Of a DNA stretch of 64,000 nt, positions 9,452-17,124 are shown piece by piece. The first letter of the stretch is position 1. Each line of letters opens with the position of its first letter. The stretch is taken from positions 331,963-395,962 of the forward strand of contig DDGL01000014.1 in assembly GCA_002337605.1 (NCBI GenBank), in the 5' to 3' direction. The notes under the pieces were generated by a model, which made no database searches, had not been told where the DNA came from, and worked only from the letters and a program-made list of their open reading frames with translations. Source of the stretch: Flavobacteriaceae bacterium UBA1903 (lineage in GTDB: Bacteria; Bacteroidota; Bacteroidia; Flavobacteriales; Flavobacteriaceae). A program made the position numbers and the translations under genes.

Positions 9452-11299
9452 TTATTCTACCGTAACACTCTTCGCCAGATTACGAGGCTGGTCTACATTC
9501 TTCTCGAGCATCACTGCAATATGGTAGGACAGTAGCTGAAGTGGAATTGTCGTTACCAACGGACTTAAACTTTCCGGAGTTTTTGGTACTTCCATGATGT
9601 AATCGGCCAGTTCTTTTACCTGGGTATCTCCTTCGGTTACCACAGCGATAATTTTTCCTTTTCGGGCTTTTATCTCTTCAATATTACTTACTACTTTTTC
9701 GTAATGATTGCTATTAACAGCAATCACTACTACGGGCATGCTTTCATCTATAAGAGCGATGGGACCGTGTTTCATTTCGGCAGCCGGGTACCCTTCTGCG
9801 TGAATGTATGAGATTTCCTTTAGTTTTAAAGCTCCTTCCAATGCTACAGGAAAATTATACCCTCTTCCAAGATAGAGAAAGTTGGACGCATCTTTATATG
9901 TGGCAGCTATTTCTTTTATTTTATCATCACTCTGTAAGGCTTCTTCTACTTTGGCTGGAATGGTATCCAACTCCTGTAGTTGCTCCATATAATCTCTTTG
10001 AGAGATTGTTCCTTTTGCTCTTGCTAAACGAAGCGCAATCATGGTAAGCACCGTGATCTGAGTAGTAAATGCTTTGGTAGAAGCTACCCCTATTTCCGGC
10101 CCTGCGTGTGTATAGGTCCCGCTATGTGTTTCTCTGGAAATGGTAGAACCTACTACATTACAAACGCCATACACAAAGGCTCCTTTTTGTTTAGCCAATT
10201 TAATAGCTGCAAGCGTATCTGCTGTTTCACCACTTTGTGAAATGGCTATCACTACATCTTTTTCGGTAATGATAGGGTTTCGGTATCTAAATTCTGAAGC
10301 ATATTCAACCTCAACAGGGATTCTTGCCAAATCTTCAAAAATATATTCGGCTACCAATCCTGCGTGCCAGGAGGTTCCACAGGCAACAATTATAATTCGG
10401 TTGGCGTTGGTAAATTTCTCTATGTAATCTTCCAGACCGCCCAACTTTATGATCCCTTTATCTGCCAAGAGACGTCCGCGATAGGTATCTTTTATTACTG
10501 AAGGCTGTTCGTAAATCTCCTTCAGCATAAAGTGGTCGTACCCCCCTTTTTCAATCTGTTCAATGTTTAATTGCAGTTCCTGAACATACGGGTCTACCAG
10601 ATCGTCATTGGTAATTTTCCTGACTTTTACATCACGACCACGACGAATAATTGCCATTTCTTCGTCTTCCAAATAGATGGCGTTGTTGGTAAACTCAATA
10701 AAAGGAGTGGCATCACTGGCAACAAAAAATTCGTCATCACCTATTCCAATAGCGAGCGGGCTCCCTAATTTGGCAACTACAATTTCATCTGGCTTGTTTC
10801 TATCAAATAAAGCAATGGCATAGGCTCCCACCACTTGGTTTAAAGCGATTTGAACGGCTTTTCCCAGCTTTACATTTTCCTGTTTCTTTATCTCTTCAAT
10901 AAGGTTTACCAATACCTCCGTATCTGTATCACTGGTAAAGTGATATCCACGATTGATAAGTTCCTTTTTTATAGAAGCGTAATTTTCTATAATGCCATTA
11001 TGTATAATTACCAGGTCGCCACTATTACTATAATGTGGGTGTGAGTTTACATCGTTAGGCACTCCATGGGTTGCCCAGCGAGTATGTCCTATTCCCAGAC
11101 TTCCTTTGGTATTAATCTCTTTGGCTACACGCTTTTCAAGATCTGCAACTTTTCCTTTTGTTTTACTAAGTTGTATCTGGGATCCATCGTACAACGCAAT
11201 CCCCGCGCTATCATACCCGCGGTATTCTAAACGTTTTAAACCGTTTATAATAATTGGGTATGCCTCTCTTTTACCAATATAGCCTACAATGCCGCACAT
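9452..11299 (-). CDS. glmS: Glutamine--fructose-6-phosphate aminotransferase (isomerizing)
   Basis: GlmS makes glucosamine-6-phosphate from fructose-6-phosphate and glutamine, the first step to UDP-GlcNAc for peptidoglycan and lipopolysaccharide. The 615 residues begin MCGIVGYIG, placing the glutaminase nucleophile Cys directly after the removed Met. The GATase II domain continues through RGYDSAGIALYD and GHTRWATHG. Two SIS sugar-isomerase domains follow, with ISQSGETADTLAAIK in the first, and the C-terminal KSVTVE ending is the family's conserved tail. It is the last gene of the GT5-DUF4270-glmS unit, 10 bases after the DUF4270 gene. No glmS ribozyme-like leader is visible, as expected for this phylum. 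Confidence 0.98.
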   Translation of the reverse strand: MCGIVGYIGKREAYPIIINGLKRLEYRGYDSAGIALYDGSQIQLSKTKGKVADLEKRVAKEINTKGSLGIGHTRWATHGVPNDVNSHPHYSNSGDLVIIHNGIIENYASIKKELINRGYHFTSDTDTEVLVNLIEEIKKQENVKLGKAVQIALNQVVGAYAIALFDRNKPDEIVVAKLGSPLAIGIGDDEFFVASDATPFIEFTNNAIYLEDEEMAIIRRGRDVKVRKITNDDLVDPYVQELQLNIEQIEKGGYDHFMLKEIYEQPSVIKDTYRGRLLADKGIIKLGGLEDYIEKFTNANRIIIVACGTSWHAGLVAEYIFEDLARIPVEVEYASEFRYRNPIITEKDVVIAISQSGETADTLAAIKLAKQKGAFVYGVCNVVGSTISRETHSGTYTHAGPEIGVASTKAFTTQITVLTMIALRLARAKGTISQRDYMEQLQELDTIPAKVEEALQSDDKIKEIAATYKDASNFLYLGRGYNFPVALEGALKLKEISYIHAEGYPAAEMKHGPIALIDESMPVVVIAVNSNHYEKVVSNIEEIKARKGKIIAVVTEGDTQVKELADYIMEVPKTPESLSPLVTTIPLQLLSYHIAVMLEKNVDQPRNLAKSVTVE

Positions 11300-11309
11300 A
11301 AATTATAAA

Positions 11310-12884
11310 TTAGTTAGGTTCTGTATAGAAAATCTGAAGTTTTAATCGTTTTGCCTGGTTTGTAGTATTGTTACCAAACAAAATAGTTCCTCGTGGCGAA
11401 AGTATAGTCGCCGCTGGCACATTGTCTATTCCCGGAGCCTGGGAGTTTTCTAGATCCTGAAAGTCGAATTCGGTTACATTTTGTGAAACTACGATTCCTA
11501 AAGGAACGTTCGTAGAGTCATTATTAATAAGGTTACTTACGTGATTAGTAATTCTAATTTTATAGAACTGCCCATTCTCATCGCTACCGCGCACCAGCGG
11601 ACCAAAGTGGTCTACTAAAGCCTCAAAATCTTCTTCACTTGAAGTAGGGTCTAAAGGTAAATCTGACAGGAATGTGTCATTACCAATGTCATAAACTACA
11701 ATTCGATCTGGTTCTGGTGCACCTCCTGTAATCTTATCCTGATCTACATAAAAAATAAGGTTTGCTTCGTTTATAAGCCATTCCTGATCGCGGAGAAACT
11801 CCAGCTGATCTGCCACACCATTATTGTCCAGGTCTTCCCCAAAAAGTTCTACTACCGAAATAATAGGGTCTCCTCCCCGTATATAAAGGGTTTCTTCTCC
11901 TTCAGAAATATTAGGATTTGCCAAAGCACTTGCTATACCCGGATTAAGGTCGTTTTGGAAGGTATTTACGCTTATACCGTTAAAATTTAAACGGAAGCTA
12001 TTTTCATCAAATTCCACATCGTTATCTTCGCAGGTTGCACCTCCTACAAGAACTTTGGATTTGTAAAAAAGATCTATTCTTGCGTCGTCTGCCGGGTCGT
12101 TGTTTCCATCCAAAAGATCAAACAAAAAGAGGTTTCCGCCGTTTCCGTCTGCACTCTCTACTTTAAAGTATAATCCTCTAAAAAATTCACGAAAATTATT
12201 GTTGTTTATAAGTTCATTAGAACCTTCCATGTCGAAAATCTTTTCCTGAAATAATTCCAACGGAAGATTTACACGTAACCCCGGAGGTAGTGTTACTGTA
12301 TCGTTAAGCACAATCCCTGCATTTGAAGGGGTAAAATCCTCAATAGTAGTAATGAGTTCTCCCTGAAACATATCGAAAGTTTGCCCTTGATTTGAATAAT
12401 AATTCTGAGGCTCTTCAAAACCAGAATCCGGATCTAAATCTCTTAAAAAGAAATTAGACTCATAGATAGAGATATTAATAGGCTCGTTTCCGAAAACCGA
12501 GTCTAATTCGTAAGTAGTAACTTCGTTTGCGAGGGTAGCTTCGCTAAAAAATGGTATATACAACACAACGCTATCCAGCTGAACACATTCCCCAAAATCC
12601 GGATCACCCGATTCTAAGGTAAGTTGGCTCAACAAATTAACCCTGGATTGTCCATATGCAGGATCATTGTACACCCCAAGTTGATATGCAGGAAGTGCAT
12701 TGGTCTGAACCGGAAGCGATTTTCGACTATACGCAACCACAGTACTTTCGTCAAAAAGTTCGGTGGTAAAGTTCTGGTCTACAATATCGGACCCTATGGT
12801 ATTAAAGTCTTCTTCACAGGAAGCAAAAACCACGATTACAACTAAGATTGCCATTAATTTTGGCAACATATTCTTTATCTTCAT
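11310..12884 (-). CDS. DUF4270 domain-containing lipoprotein
   Basis: This 524-residue protein has a lipoprotein signal peptide with lipobox VFASC, Cys at residue 23, followed by EED, so it should be lipidated and reach the outer membrane. The sequence after it (NTIGSDIVDQNFTTELFDES, then VAYSRKSLPVQTNALPAYQL) is typical of DUF4270, a family found next to glmS and glycogen synthase in Bacteroidota. The function is unknown. The body is rich in Asp and Asn and beta-strand-like, consistent with a surface or periplasmic adhesin-like fold. It lies 24 bases after the GT5 gene and 10 before glmS, so it is co-transcribed with cell-envelope sugar metabolism. Confidence 0.88.
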   Translation of the reverse strand: MKIKNMLPKLMAILVVIVVFASCEEDFNTIGSDIVDQNFTTELFDESTVVAYSRKSLPVQTNALPAYQLGVYNDPAYGQSRVNLLSQLTLESGDPDFGECVQLDSVVLYIPFFSEATLANEVTTYELDSVFGNEPINISIYESNFFLRDLDPDSGFEEPQNYYSNQGQTFDMFQGELITTIEDFTPSNAGIVLNDTVTLPPGLRVNLPLELFQEKIFDMEGSNELINNNNFREFFRGLYFKVESADGNGGNLFLFDLLDGNNDPADDARIDLFYKSKVLVGGATCEDNDVEFDENSFRLNFNGISVNTFQNDLNPGIASALANPNISEGEETLYIRGGDPIISVVELFGEDLDNNGVADQLEFLRDQEWLINEANLIFYVDQDKITGGAPEPDRIVVYDIGNDTFLSDLPLDPTSSEEDFEALVDHFGPLVRGSDENGQFYKIRITNHVSNLINNDSTNVPLGIVVSQNVTEFDFQDLENSQAPGIDNVPAATILSPRGTILFGNNTTNQAKRLKLQIFYTEPN

Positions 12885-12908
12885 AATGCTATTTAAAAAA
12901 TGCCGGGC

Positions 12909-13718
12909 TTATCCCAGTACTTTGTTTTGGTAAAAATCTAAATAAGCTTCTTCGATGGTTTCAGTGGTTTGATAAGGCAATACTGGCTTGTCGATCGTAT
13001 CGAGATGGTCTTTAAGCTCTTGTGGTATTTCTTCAGAATTTATTATGGCAGCATCACTATTGTTTAATGCTACTTTCATAACATTCACATAATTTGGATT
13101 TTTTAAATCTGCTATTTTATCTTCAGCAATACCGTCAAAGCTCATTTTGTCGGTTACCTTTTCATTTAACGTACCATCGAAGCCTTGATTGTATACCGAG
13201 GTAACAATTTTACTATTTTCGAACAGTGGTTCGTTACCATAGTAATTACGCAGGTATAATGGCAAAAAAGAAGCCAACCAACCGTGTACGTGAATAATAT
13301 CTGGAGACCAGTTTAATTTTTTAACGGTTTCTATCACACCTTTAGCAAAAAAGATAGCACGCTCGTCATTGTCCGGAAACAAAGTTCCATCCTCATCTGC
13401 GAAGGTTGCTTTTCGCTTAAAATACTCTTCGTTATCTATAAAGTATACCTGCATACGCTCTTTTGGAATAGAAGCCACTTTAATAATGAGCGGCATATCC
13501 ATATCGTTTATTACAAGGTTCATTCCAGACAAACGTATCACTTCGTGTAATTGGTGACGACGTTCGTTTATATTTCCGTAGCGCGGCATAAAAATACGGA
13601 TTTGTCCGCCTTTACTGTTTACCATTCTTGGTGCCTCAAACGACATGGAAGAAATCTCGGTCTCCGGCAGGTAAGGAACTACTTCTGAAGACACATACAA
13701 GATTCTTTTATCTTTCAT
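12909..13718 (-). CDS. Glycogen/starch synthase catalytic-domain protein (N-terminal half only)
   Basis: The 269-residue protein corresponds to the N-terminal Rossmann half of GT5 glycogen synthase: ILYVSSEVVPYLPETEISSM replaces the usual KxGGL loop, and DNDERAIFFAKGVIETVKKL plus PDIIHVHGWLASFLPLYLR match the conserved acceptor region. Full GT5 enzymes have about 480 residues and a C-terminal nucleotide-sugar-binding half, which is absent; the gene ends cleanly and is followed 24 bases later by DUF4270. The N-terminal ADP-glucose Lys motif (KTGGLGD) is also replaced by PETEISS. Glycogen synthesis by this protein alone is doubtful; a regulatory or binding role is possible. It is the first gene of the leftward unit. 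Confidence 0.85.
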   Translation of the reverse strand: MKDKRILYVSSEVVPYLPETEISSMSFEAPRMVNSKGGQIRIFMPRYGNINERRHQLHEVIRLSGMNLVINDMDMPLIIKVASIPKERMQVYFIDNEEYFKRKATFADEDGTLFPDNDERAIFFAKGVIETVKKLNWSPDIIHVHGWLASFLPLYLRNYYGNEPLFENSKIVTSVYNQGFDGTLNEKVTDKMSFDGIAEDKIADLKNPNYVNVMKVALNNSDAAIINSEEIPQELKDHLDTIDKPVLPYQTTETIEEAYLDFYQNKVLG

Positions 13719-13846
13719 CTATATAAAATATTTTAAATTGCAAGGTGTAGATATGCCCAAAATCTACATCTTTTTTAACGTATTAAATAATCGCAAAGGG
13801 CATTCGTAAAAAATTACTTTAAACTGGTGTTACTTCTTAAAACATG

Positions 13847-13854
13847 CAAAATTA
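13847..13854 (-). promoter_or_regulatory. Promoter box for GT5-DUF4270-glmS
   Basis: TAATTTTG on the minus strand matches TAnnTTTG exactly. TTG is present 23 bases upstream, a little far. The leader to the GT5 ATG would be about 120 bases and contains a small hairpin at 13746-13768 with T residues on the opposite strand. Confidence 0.5.
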
Positions 13855-13885
13855 CGAAAATTTATGCAGTTAGAGGCCAATAACT

Positions 13886-13893
13886 TAATTTTG
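13886..13893 (+). promoter_or_regulatory. Promoter box for panC
   Basis: TAATTTTG on the plus strand is an exact TAnnTTTG match, followed by CAGG. It lies 102 bases before the panC ATG and 31 bases from the oppositely oriented box of the GT5 unit, so the two transcripts diverge from overlapping promoter regions. A good TTG at the -33 position was not seen. Confidence 0.5.
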
Positions 13894-13995
13894 CAGGTGT
13901 TTAACGAAATATTAGGAAATGCTTACAATCTTTAAAAACCAAATAAAGAAACACCACGGGCTTTCCGCCCTATATTTACCAAATATTACTTATAG

Positions 13996-14841
13996 ATGAA
14001 AATATATCACACCACTAAAGGACTACAGGAAACCCTGCACGTTACACCTATTGAAACAACGATAGGTTTTGTTCCTACTATGGGCGCGTTACATCAAGGG
14101 CATATTTCCCTGGTTGAGAAAGCTTTAAAAGAAAATACAGTAGTGGTGGTAAGTATTTTTGTAAACCCAACACAGTTTGATAATGAGGGGGATCTCACCA
14201 AATATCCCAGAACGCTGGAGGCAGACAGCCAGCTCTTATCTAAAACAAGCAAGAACATTATCATTTTTGCTCCAACCCCTTCCGAAGTATATGGAGAAAA
14301 CATCACTTCTAAAAAGTACAACTTTGGCAAACTCGCCAGTGAAATGGAAGGCAAACACCGCAAAGGACATTTTGATGGGGTGGGTACGGTGCTCAACCAT
14401 CTTTTTAGAATTATTGAGCCTGACCGCGCTTATTTTGGGGAAAAAGATTTTCAGCAATTGCAGATCGTAAAGAAGTTAGTGGTGTTAGAAAATTTACCTG
14501 TAACGGTTGTTGGCTGCCCTATTTTACGTGAAAAAGACGGTCTGGCCATGAGCTCCCGCAACAAAAGACTTACCGAAGCACAGCGTGAAAACGCCGTTTT
14601 TATTTCTGAAATTTTAAAAACCACACAGCAACAATTTCAGAAAAAAACAATTGAAGAACTCACTCAATTTGCTGAAAACGCATTTGCCGAAAACGAGCAC
14701 CTGGAACTGGAGTATTTTGAAATAGCCAACATAAAAAACCTTAAAACAGCCCATAAAAAGAAAGAAGGAAAAAAGTACCGTGCCTTTATTGCTGCTTATG
14801 CAGGAGAAATTAGGCTTATCGACAATATGGCTCTTAATTAG
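13996..14841 (+). CDS. panC: Pantoate--beta-alanine ligase
   Basis: PanC joins pantoate and beta-alanine using ATP, the last step of pantothenate (coenzyme A precursor) synthesis in the cytosol. The 281 residues carry the HIGH-type nucleotide-binding motif in FVPTMGALHQGHISLV, the pantoate-binding VFVNPTQF, the GKHRKGHFDGVGTV loop and AMSSRN, the KMSKS-like element. Length matches the family. PanD follows after 144 bases and supplies the beta-alanine, so the two genes make consecutive pathway inputs. Confidence 0.98.
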   Translation: MKIYHTTKGLQETLHVTPIETTIGFVPTMGALHQGHISLVEKALKENTVVVVSIFVNPTQFDNEGDLTKYPRTLEADSQLLSKTSKNIIIFAPTPSEVYGENITSKKYNFGKLASEMEGKHRKGHFDGVGTVLNHLFRIIEPDRAYFGEKDFQQLQIVKKLVVLENLPVTVVGCPILREKDGLAMSSRNKRLTEAQRENAVFISEILKTTQQQFQKKTIEELTQFAENAFAENEHLELEYFEIANIKNLKTAHKKKEGKKYRAFIAAYAGEIRLIDNMALN

Positions 14842-14973
14842 TTTTAGTAGGCTGTAGGCTGTAATTTCAAAAAAATTAGGAGTACCGAAGCTCTTTAAAT
14901 TGCTTAAAGGATACATTCGCAACCTTGATTATTGAAATCTACTTACGTCAATCTAAAATTTAAAATCTAGTTG

Positions 14974-14981
14974 TATCTTTG
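14974..14981 (+). promoter_or_regulatory. panD promoter box abutting the start codon
   Basis: TATCTTTG matches TAnnTTTG exactly and is followed by CACC and then the panD ATG at 14986. Transcription starting about seven bases after the box would begin at or within the start codon, so this promoter would give a leaderless panD message. No good -33 TTG is visible. Confidence 0.6.
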
Positions 14982-14985
14982 CACC

Positions 14986-15336
14986 ATGCAAATTCACGTA
15001 GTAAAATCTAAGATTCATAGAGTAAAGGTAACAGGAGCCGATCTTAATTACATAGGCAGTATTACCATTGACGAAGACCTTTTGGACGCCGCCAATATTA
15101 TTGAAGGCGAAAAGGTTCAAATTGTAAACAACAACAATGGCGAGCGTTTAGAAACGTATGCAATTCCTGGCCCTCGCGGTAGCGGAGAGATCACCTTAAA
15201 TGGCGCAGCGGCCAGAAAGGTTGCGCCTGGGGATATTCTAATTTTAATAACCTATGCCATGATGGATCTTGAGGCAGCCAGAGCTTTTAAACCCGCACTG
15301 GTATTCCCAAACGAAGAAAACAACCTCCTAACCTAA
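14986..15336 (+). CDS. panD: Aspartate 1-decarboxylase
   Basis: PanD decarboxylates aspartate to beta-alanine for pantothenate synthesis and is self-cleaved to form a pyruvoyl cofactor. The start is the ATG at 14986, giving [20 protein letters not shown] and 116 residues; a longer frame from a TTG at 14971 would overlap the promoter box. The cleavage site Gly24-Ser25 in NYIGSITID is intact, as are the conserved Lys8 and His11 of [10 protein letters not shown], and the later NGAAARK segment. It ends one base before the next gene. Confidence 0.97.
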   Translation: MQIHVVKSKIHRVKVTGADLNYIGSITIDEDLLDAANIIEGEKVQIVNNNNGERLETYAIPGPRGSGEITLNGAAARKVAPGDILILITYAMMDLEAARAFKPALVFPNEENNLLT

Positions 15337-15337
15337 G

Positions 15338-16315
15338 GTGAATAAATCACTCTCCAAATTTTTAAGTATTTCCCTGCCTCTGGCTCTGGGTATCTTTTTA
15401 ATATGGTATGTTTTCAAGCAATTTACACCAGAGCAACTCACCGAACTACAGTTGCATTTTAAAAATGCCAACTACTGGTATGTAACCCTATCTGTTTTTC
15501 TTAGCGTGCTAAGCCACTTAATTCGTGCGTATCGCTGGAATTTTTTATTGCAACCCTTAGGTTACTTCCCGAAACTGGCAAATAATTTTATGGCAGTGTC
15601 GGTCGCATACCTTATGAACATTTTTATTCCAAAAAGTGGAGAGGTTTCCAGAGCCGTGGTGTTAACCAAATATGAGGATATTCCTTTTGACAAGGGTTTT
15701 GGAACAGTGATTTCTGAACGCATCATAGACTTGGTTTTATTAGTGCTTTTTACTGCGCTGGCATTGTTCCTTCAGTTTGATGTGCTGTATGGTTATCTGG
15801 CAGAGGTTGTTCCCGTACTAAAACTTTTATTGCTTCTGGGAATTGGGGTTGTCATGCTGCTTTCATTCATTGCGTTTCTGAAATACTCTAAAAGCAAGCT
15901 CAGTTTAAAAATTGGTACGTTAATCAGTGGGCTGAAAGAAGGTGTCTTTAGCATTCTTAAAATGAAAAAAAAGGGAGCATTTATTTTCTGGAGCGTGGTA
16001 ATCTGGGGACTATACCTTGCCTCTTTTTATGTTGCTACGCAGGCACTCGAACAAACGACGGATATTTCTCTGGGCATCATCATCACTACTTTTGTTGTGG
16101 GGAGCTTCACTTTTGGTTTTACGAATAGTGGCTTTGGCACATATCCGGCTGCAGTAATGGGAATTTTATTGGTTTTTGAAGTTGCAGAAACTGTAGGGAC
16201 TGCTTTTGGATGGATTGTCTGGACCAGTCATATGGCATATATTATTATCTCTGGCGGGATTTCTTTTTTAGCGCTTCCTTTTTACAATAGGAAGCACCTG
16301 AAACCTAAACAGTAA
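15338..16315 (+). CDS. UPF0104/lysylphosphatidylglycerol synthase TM-domain membrane protein
   Basis: A 325-residue integral membrane protein with about eight hydrophobic segments, from a GTG start one base after panD. The region LSHLIRAYRWNFLLQPLG and NIFIPKSGEVSRAVVLTKYE matches the YbhN/AglD-like transmembrane family related to the flippase domain of MprF: the RAxRW and PxxxGEVxRA motifs are the diagnostic parts. No soluble aminoacyl-transferase domain is attached, so it is not an MprF. It is a candidate lipid-linked transporter or regulator. Downstream there is a 100-base gap before convergent genes. Confidence 0.85.
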   Translation: MNKSLSKFLSISLPLALGIFLIWYVFKQFTPEQLTELQLHFKNANYWYVTLSVFLSVLSHLIRAYRWNFLLQPLGYFPKLANNFMAVSVAYLMNIFIPKSGEVSRAVVLTKYEDIPFDKGFGTVISERIIDLVLLVLFTALALFLQFDVLYGYLAEVVPVLKLLLLLGIGVVMLLSFIAFLKYSKSKLSLKIGTLISGLKEGVFSILKMKKKGAFIFWSVVIWGLYLASFYVATQALEQTTDISLGIIITTFVVGSFTFGFTNSGFGTYPAAVMGILLVFEVAETVGTAFGWIVWTSHMAYIIISGGISFLALPFYNRKHLKPKQ

Positions 16316-16417
16316 AGAGGTTAGCCTTGAAAATTTAATTGTTTGTGGTAATTTCTTTTTAAATAAAAAGCCCATAAAGCCCTATTTATTCCTACTCCTT
16401 TCTTAAAAAACTTTACG

Positions 16418-17122
16418 TTAAAACAGCTCTTTTACTGCAGCCTTATAGGTCTTAGAAATGGGGATCGATGTTTTACCAACAAGAAGCGTATCTGTGTTGT
16501 ACGCATGAATTTTTTCACGATTAACAACATATCGTCTGTGGGTTTGTACAAATAAACTGGCGGGTAATTTTTCTAAAAAATCTGTCAATTTATCCCGAAT
16601 AATAAAACGCTCTGTAGCCATTTCAATTTCCAGATAATTTCCTTCAGACATAATAAATTTTATATCGTATACATTTACACGGGTTTGCTTTCCTTTGGTT
16701 TTCAGGAAAATATAATTGGGTTTTCTGTCTTTATTTTCTGAAACTCTAATGCGTGTAAATGAGTTTATAGCAATGGCCAAATTAGTTAAAAGTGTAGGGG
16801 CATTATAGGGTTTCATTAAATACCCATTTGGATTGGTAGAAGCCACTCGCTCCAGGGTGTTATTATCTCCATAAGCGCTTAAAAAAATAATAGGCATGTC
16901 TCTGGACTCCCTGATTTTCTGGGCCAACCACACCCCATCCAGCTCTCCAGCCAGATTTACATCCAGCAATGCCGCGTCTATGTCTAGTTTTTTAATATCG
17001 TCCCAGGCCTTGTCTGCACTTGCTGCACTCCCTACAACATTGTAATTGTTTTGCTCTAAAATTTCTATTAAAGCAAATCTTGAAATTGCCTGATCTTCTA
17101 CGATATACACCTTATTTTTCAT
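16418..17122 (-). CDS. LytTR-family response regulator
   Basis: The 234-residue protein has an N-terminal receiver domain (residues 1-120) and a C-terminal LytTR DNA-binding domain (about 140-234). The receiver shows the acidic pocket at VEDQ, phospho-acceptor Asp54 in ALLDVNLAGE, the Ser in IIFLSAYGD and Lys104 in YLMKPYN. The LytTR part includes IKFIMSEGNYLEIEM and FVQTHRRYVVN. It starts 2 bases after the histidine kinase stop, so the two form a two-component pair in one transcript. The genes they control are not evident here. Confidence 0.95.
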   Translation of the reverse strand: MKNKVYIVEDQAISRFALIEILEQNNYNVVGSAASADKAWDDIKKLDIDAALLDVNLAGELDGVWLAQKIRESRDMPIIFLSAYGDNNTLERVASTNPNGYLMKPYNAPTLLTNLAIAINSFTRIRVSENKDRKPNYIFLKTKGKQTRVNVYDIKFIMSEGNYLEIEMATERFIIRDKLTDFLEKLPASLFVQTHRRYVVNREKIHAYNTDTLLVGKTSIPISKTYKAAVKELF

Positions 17123-17124
17123 AC

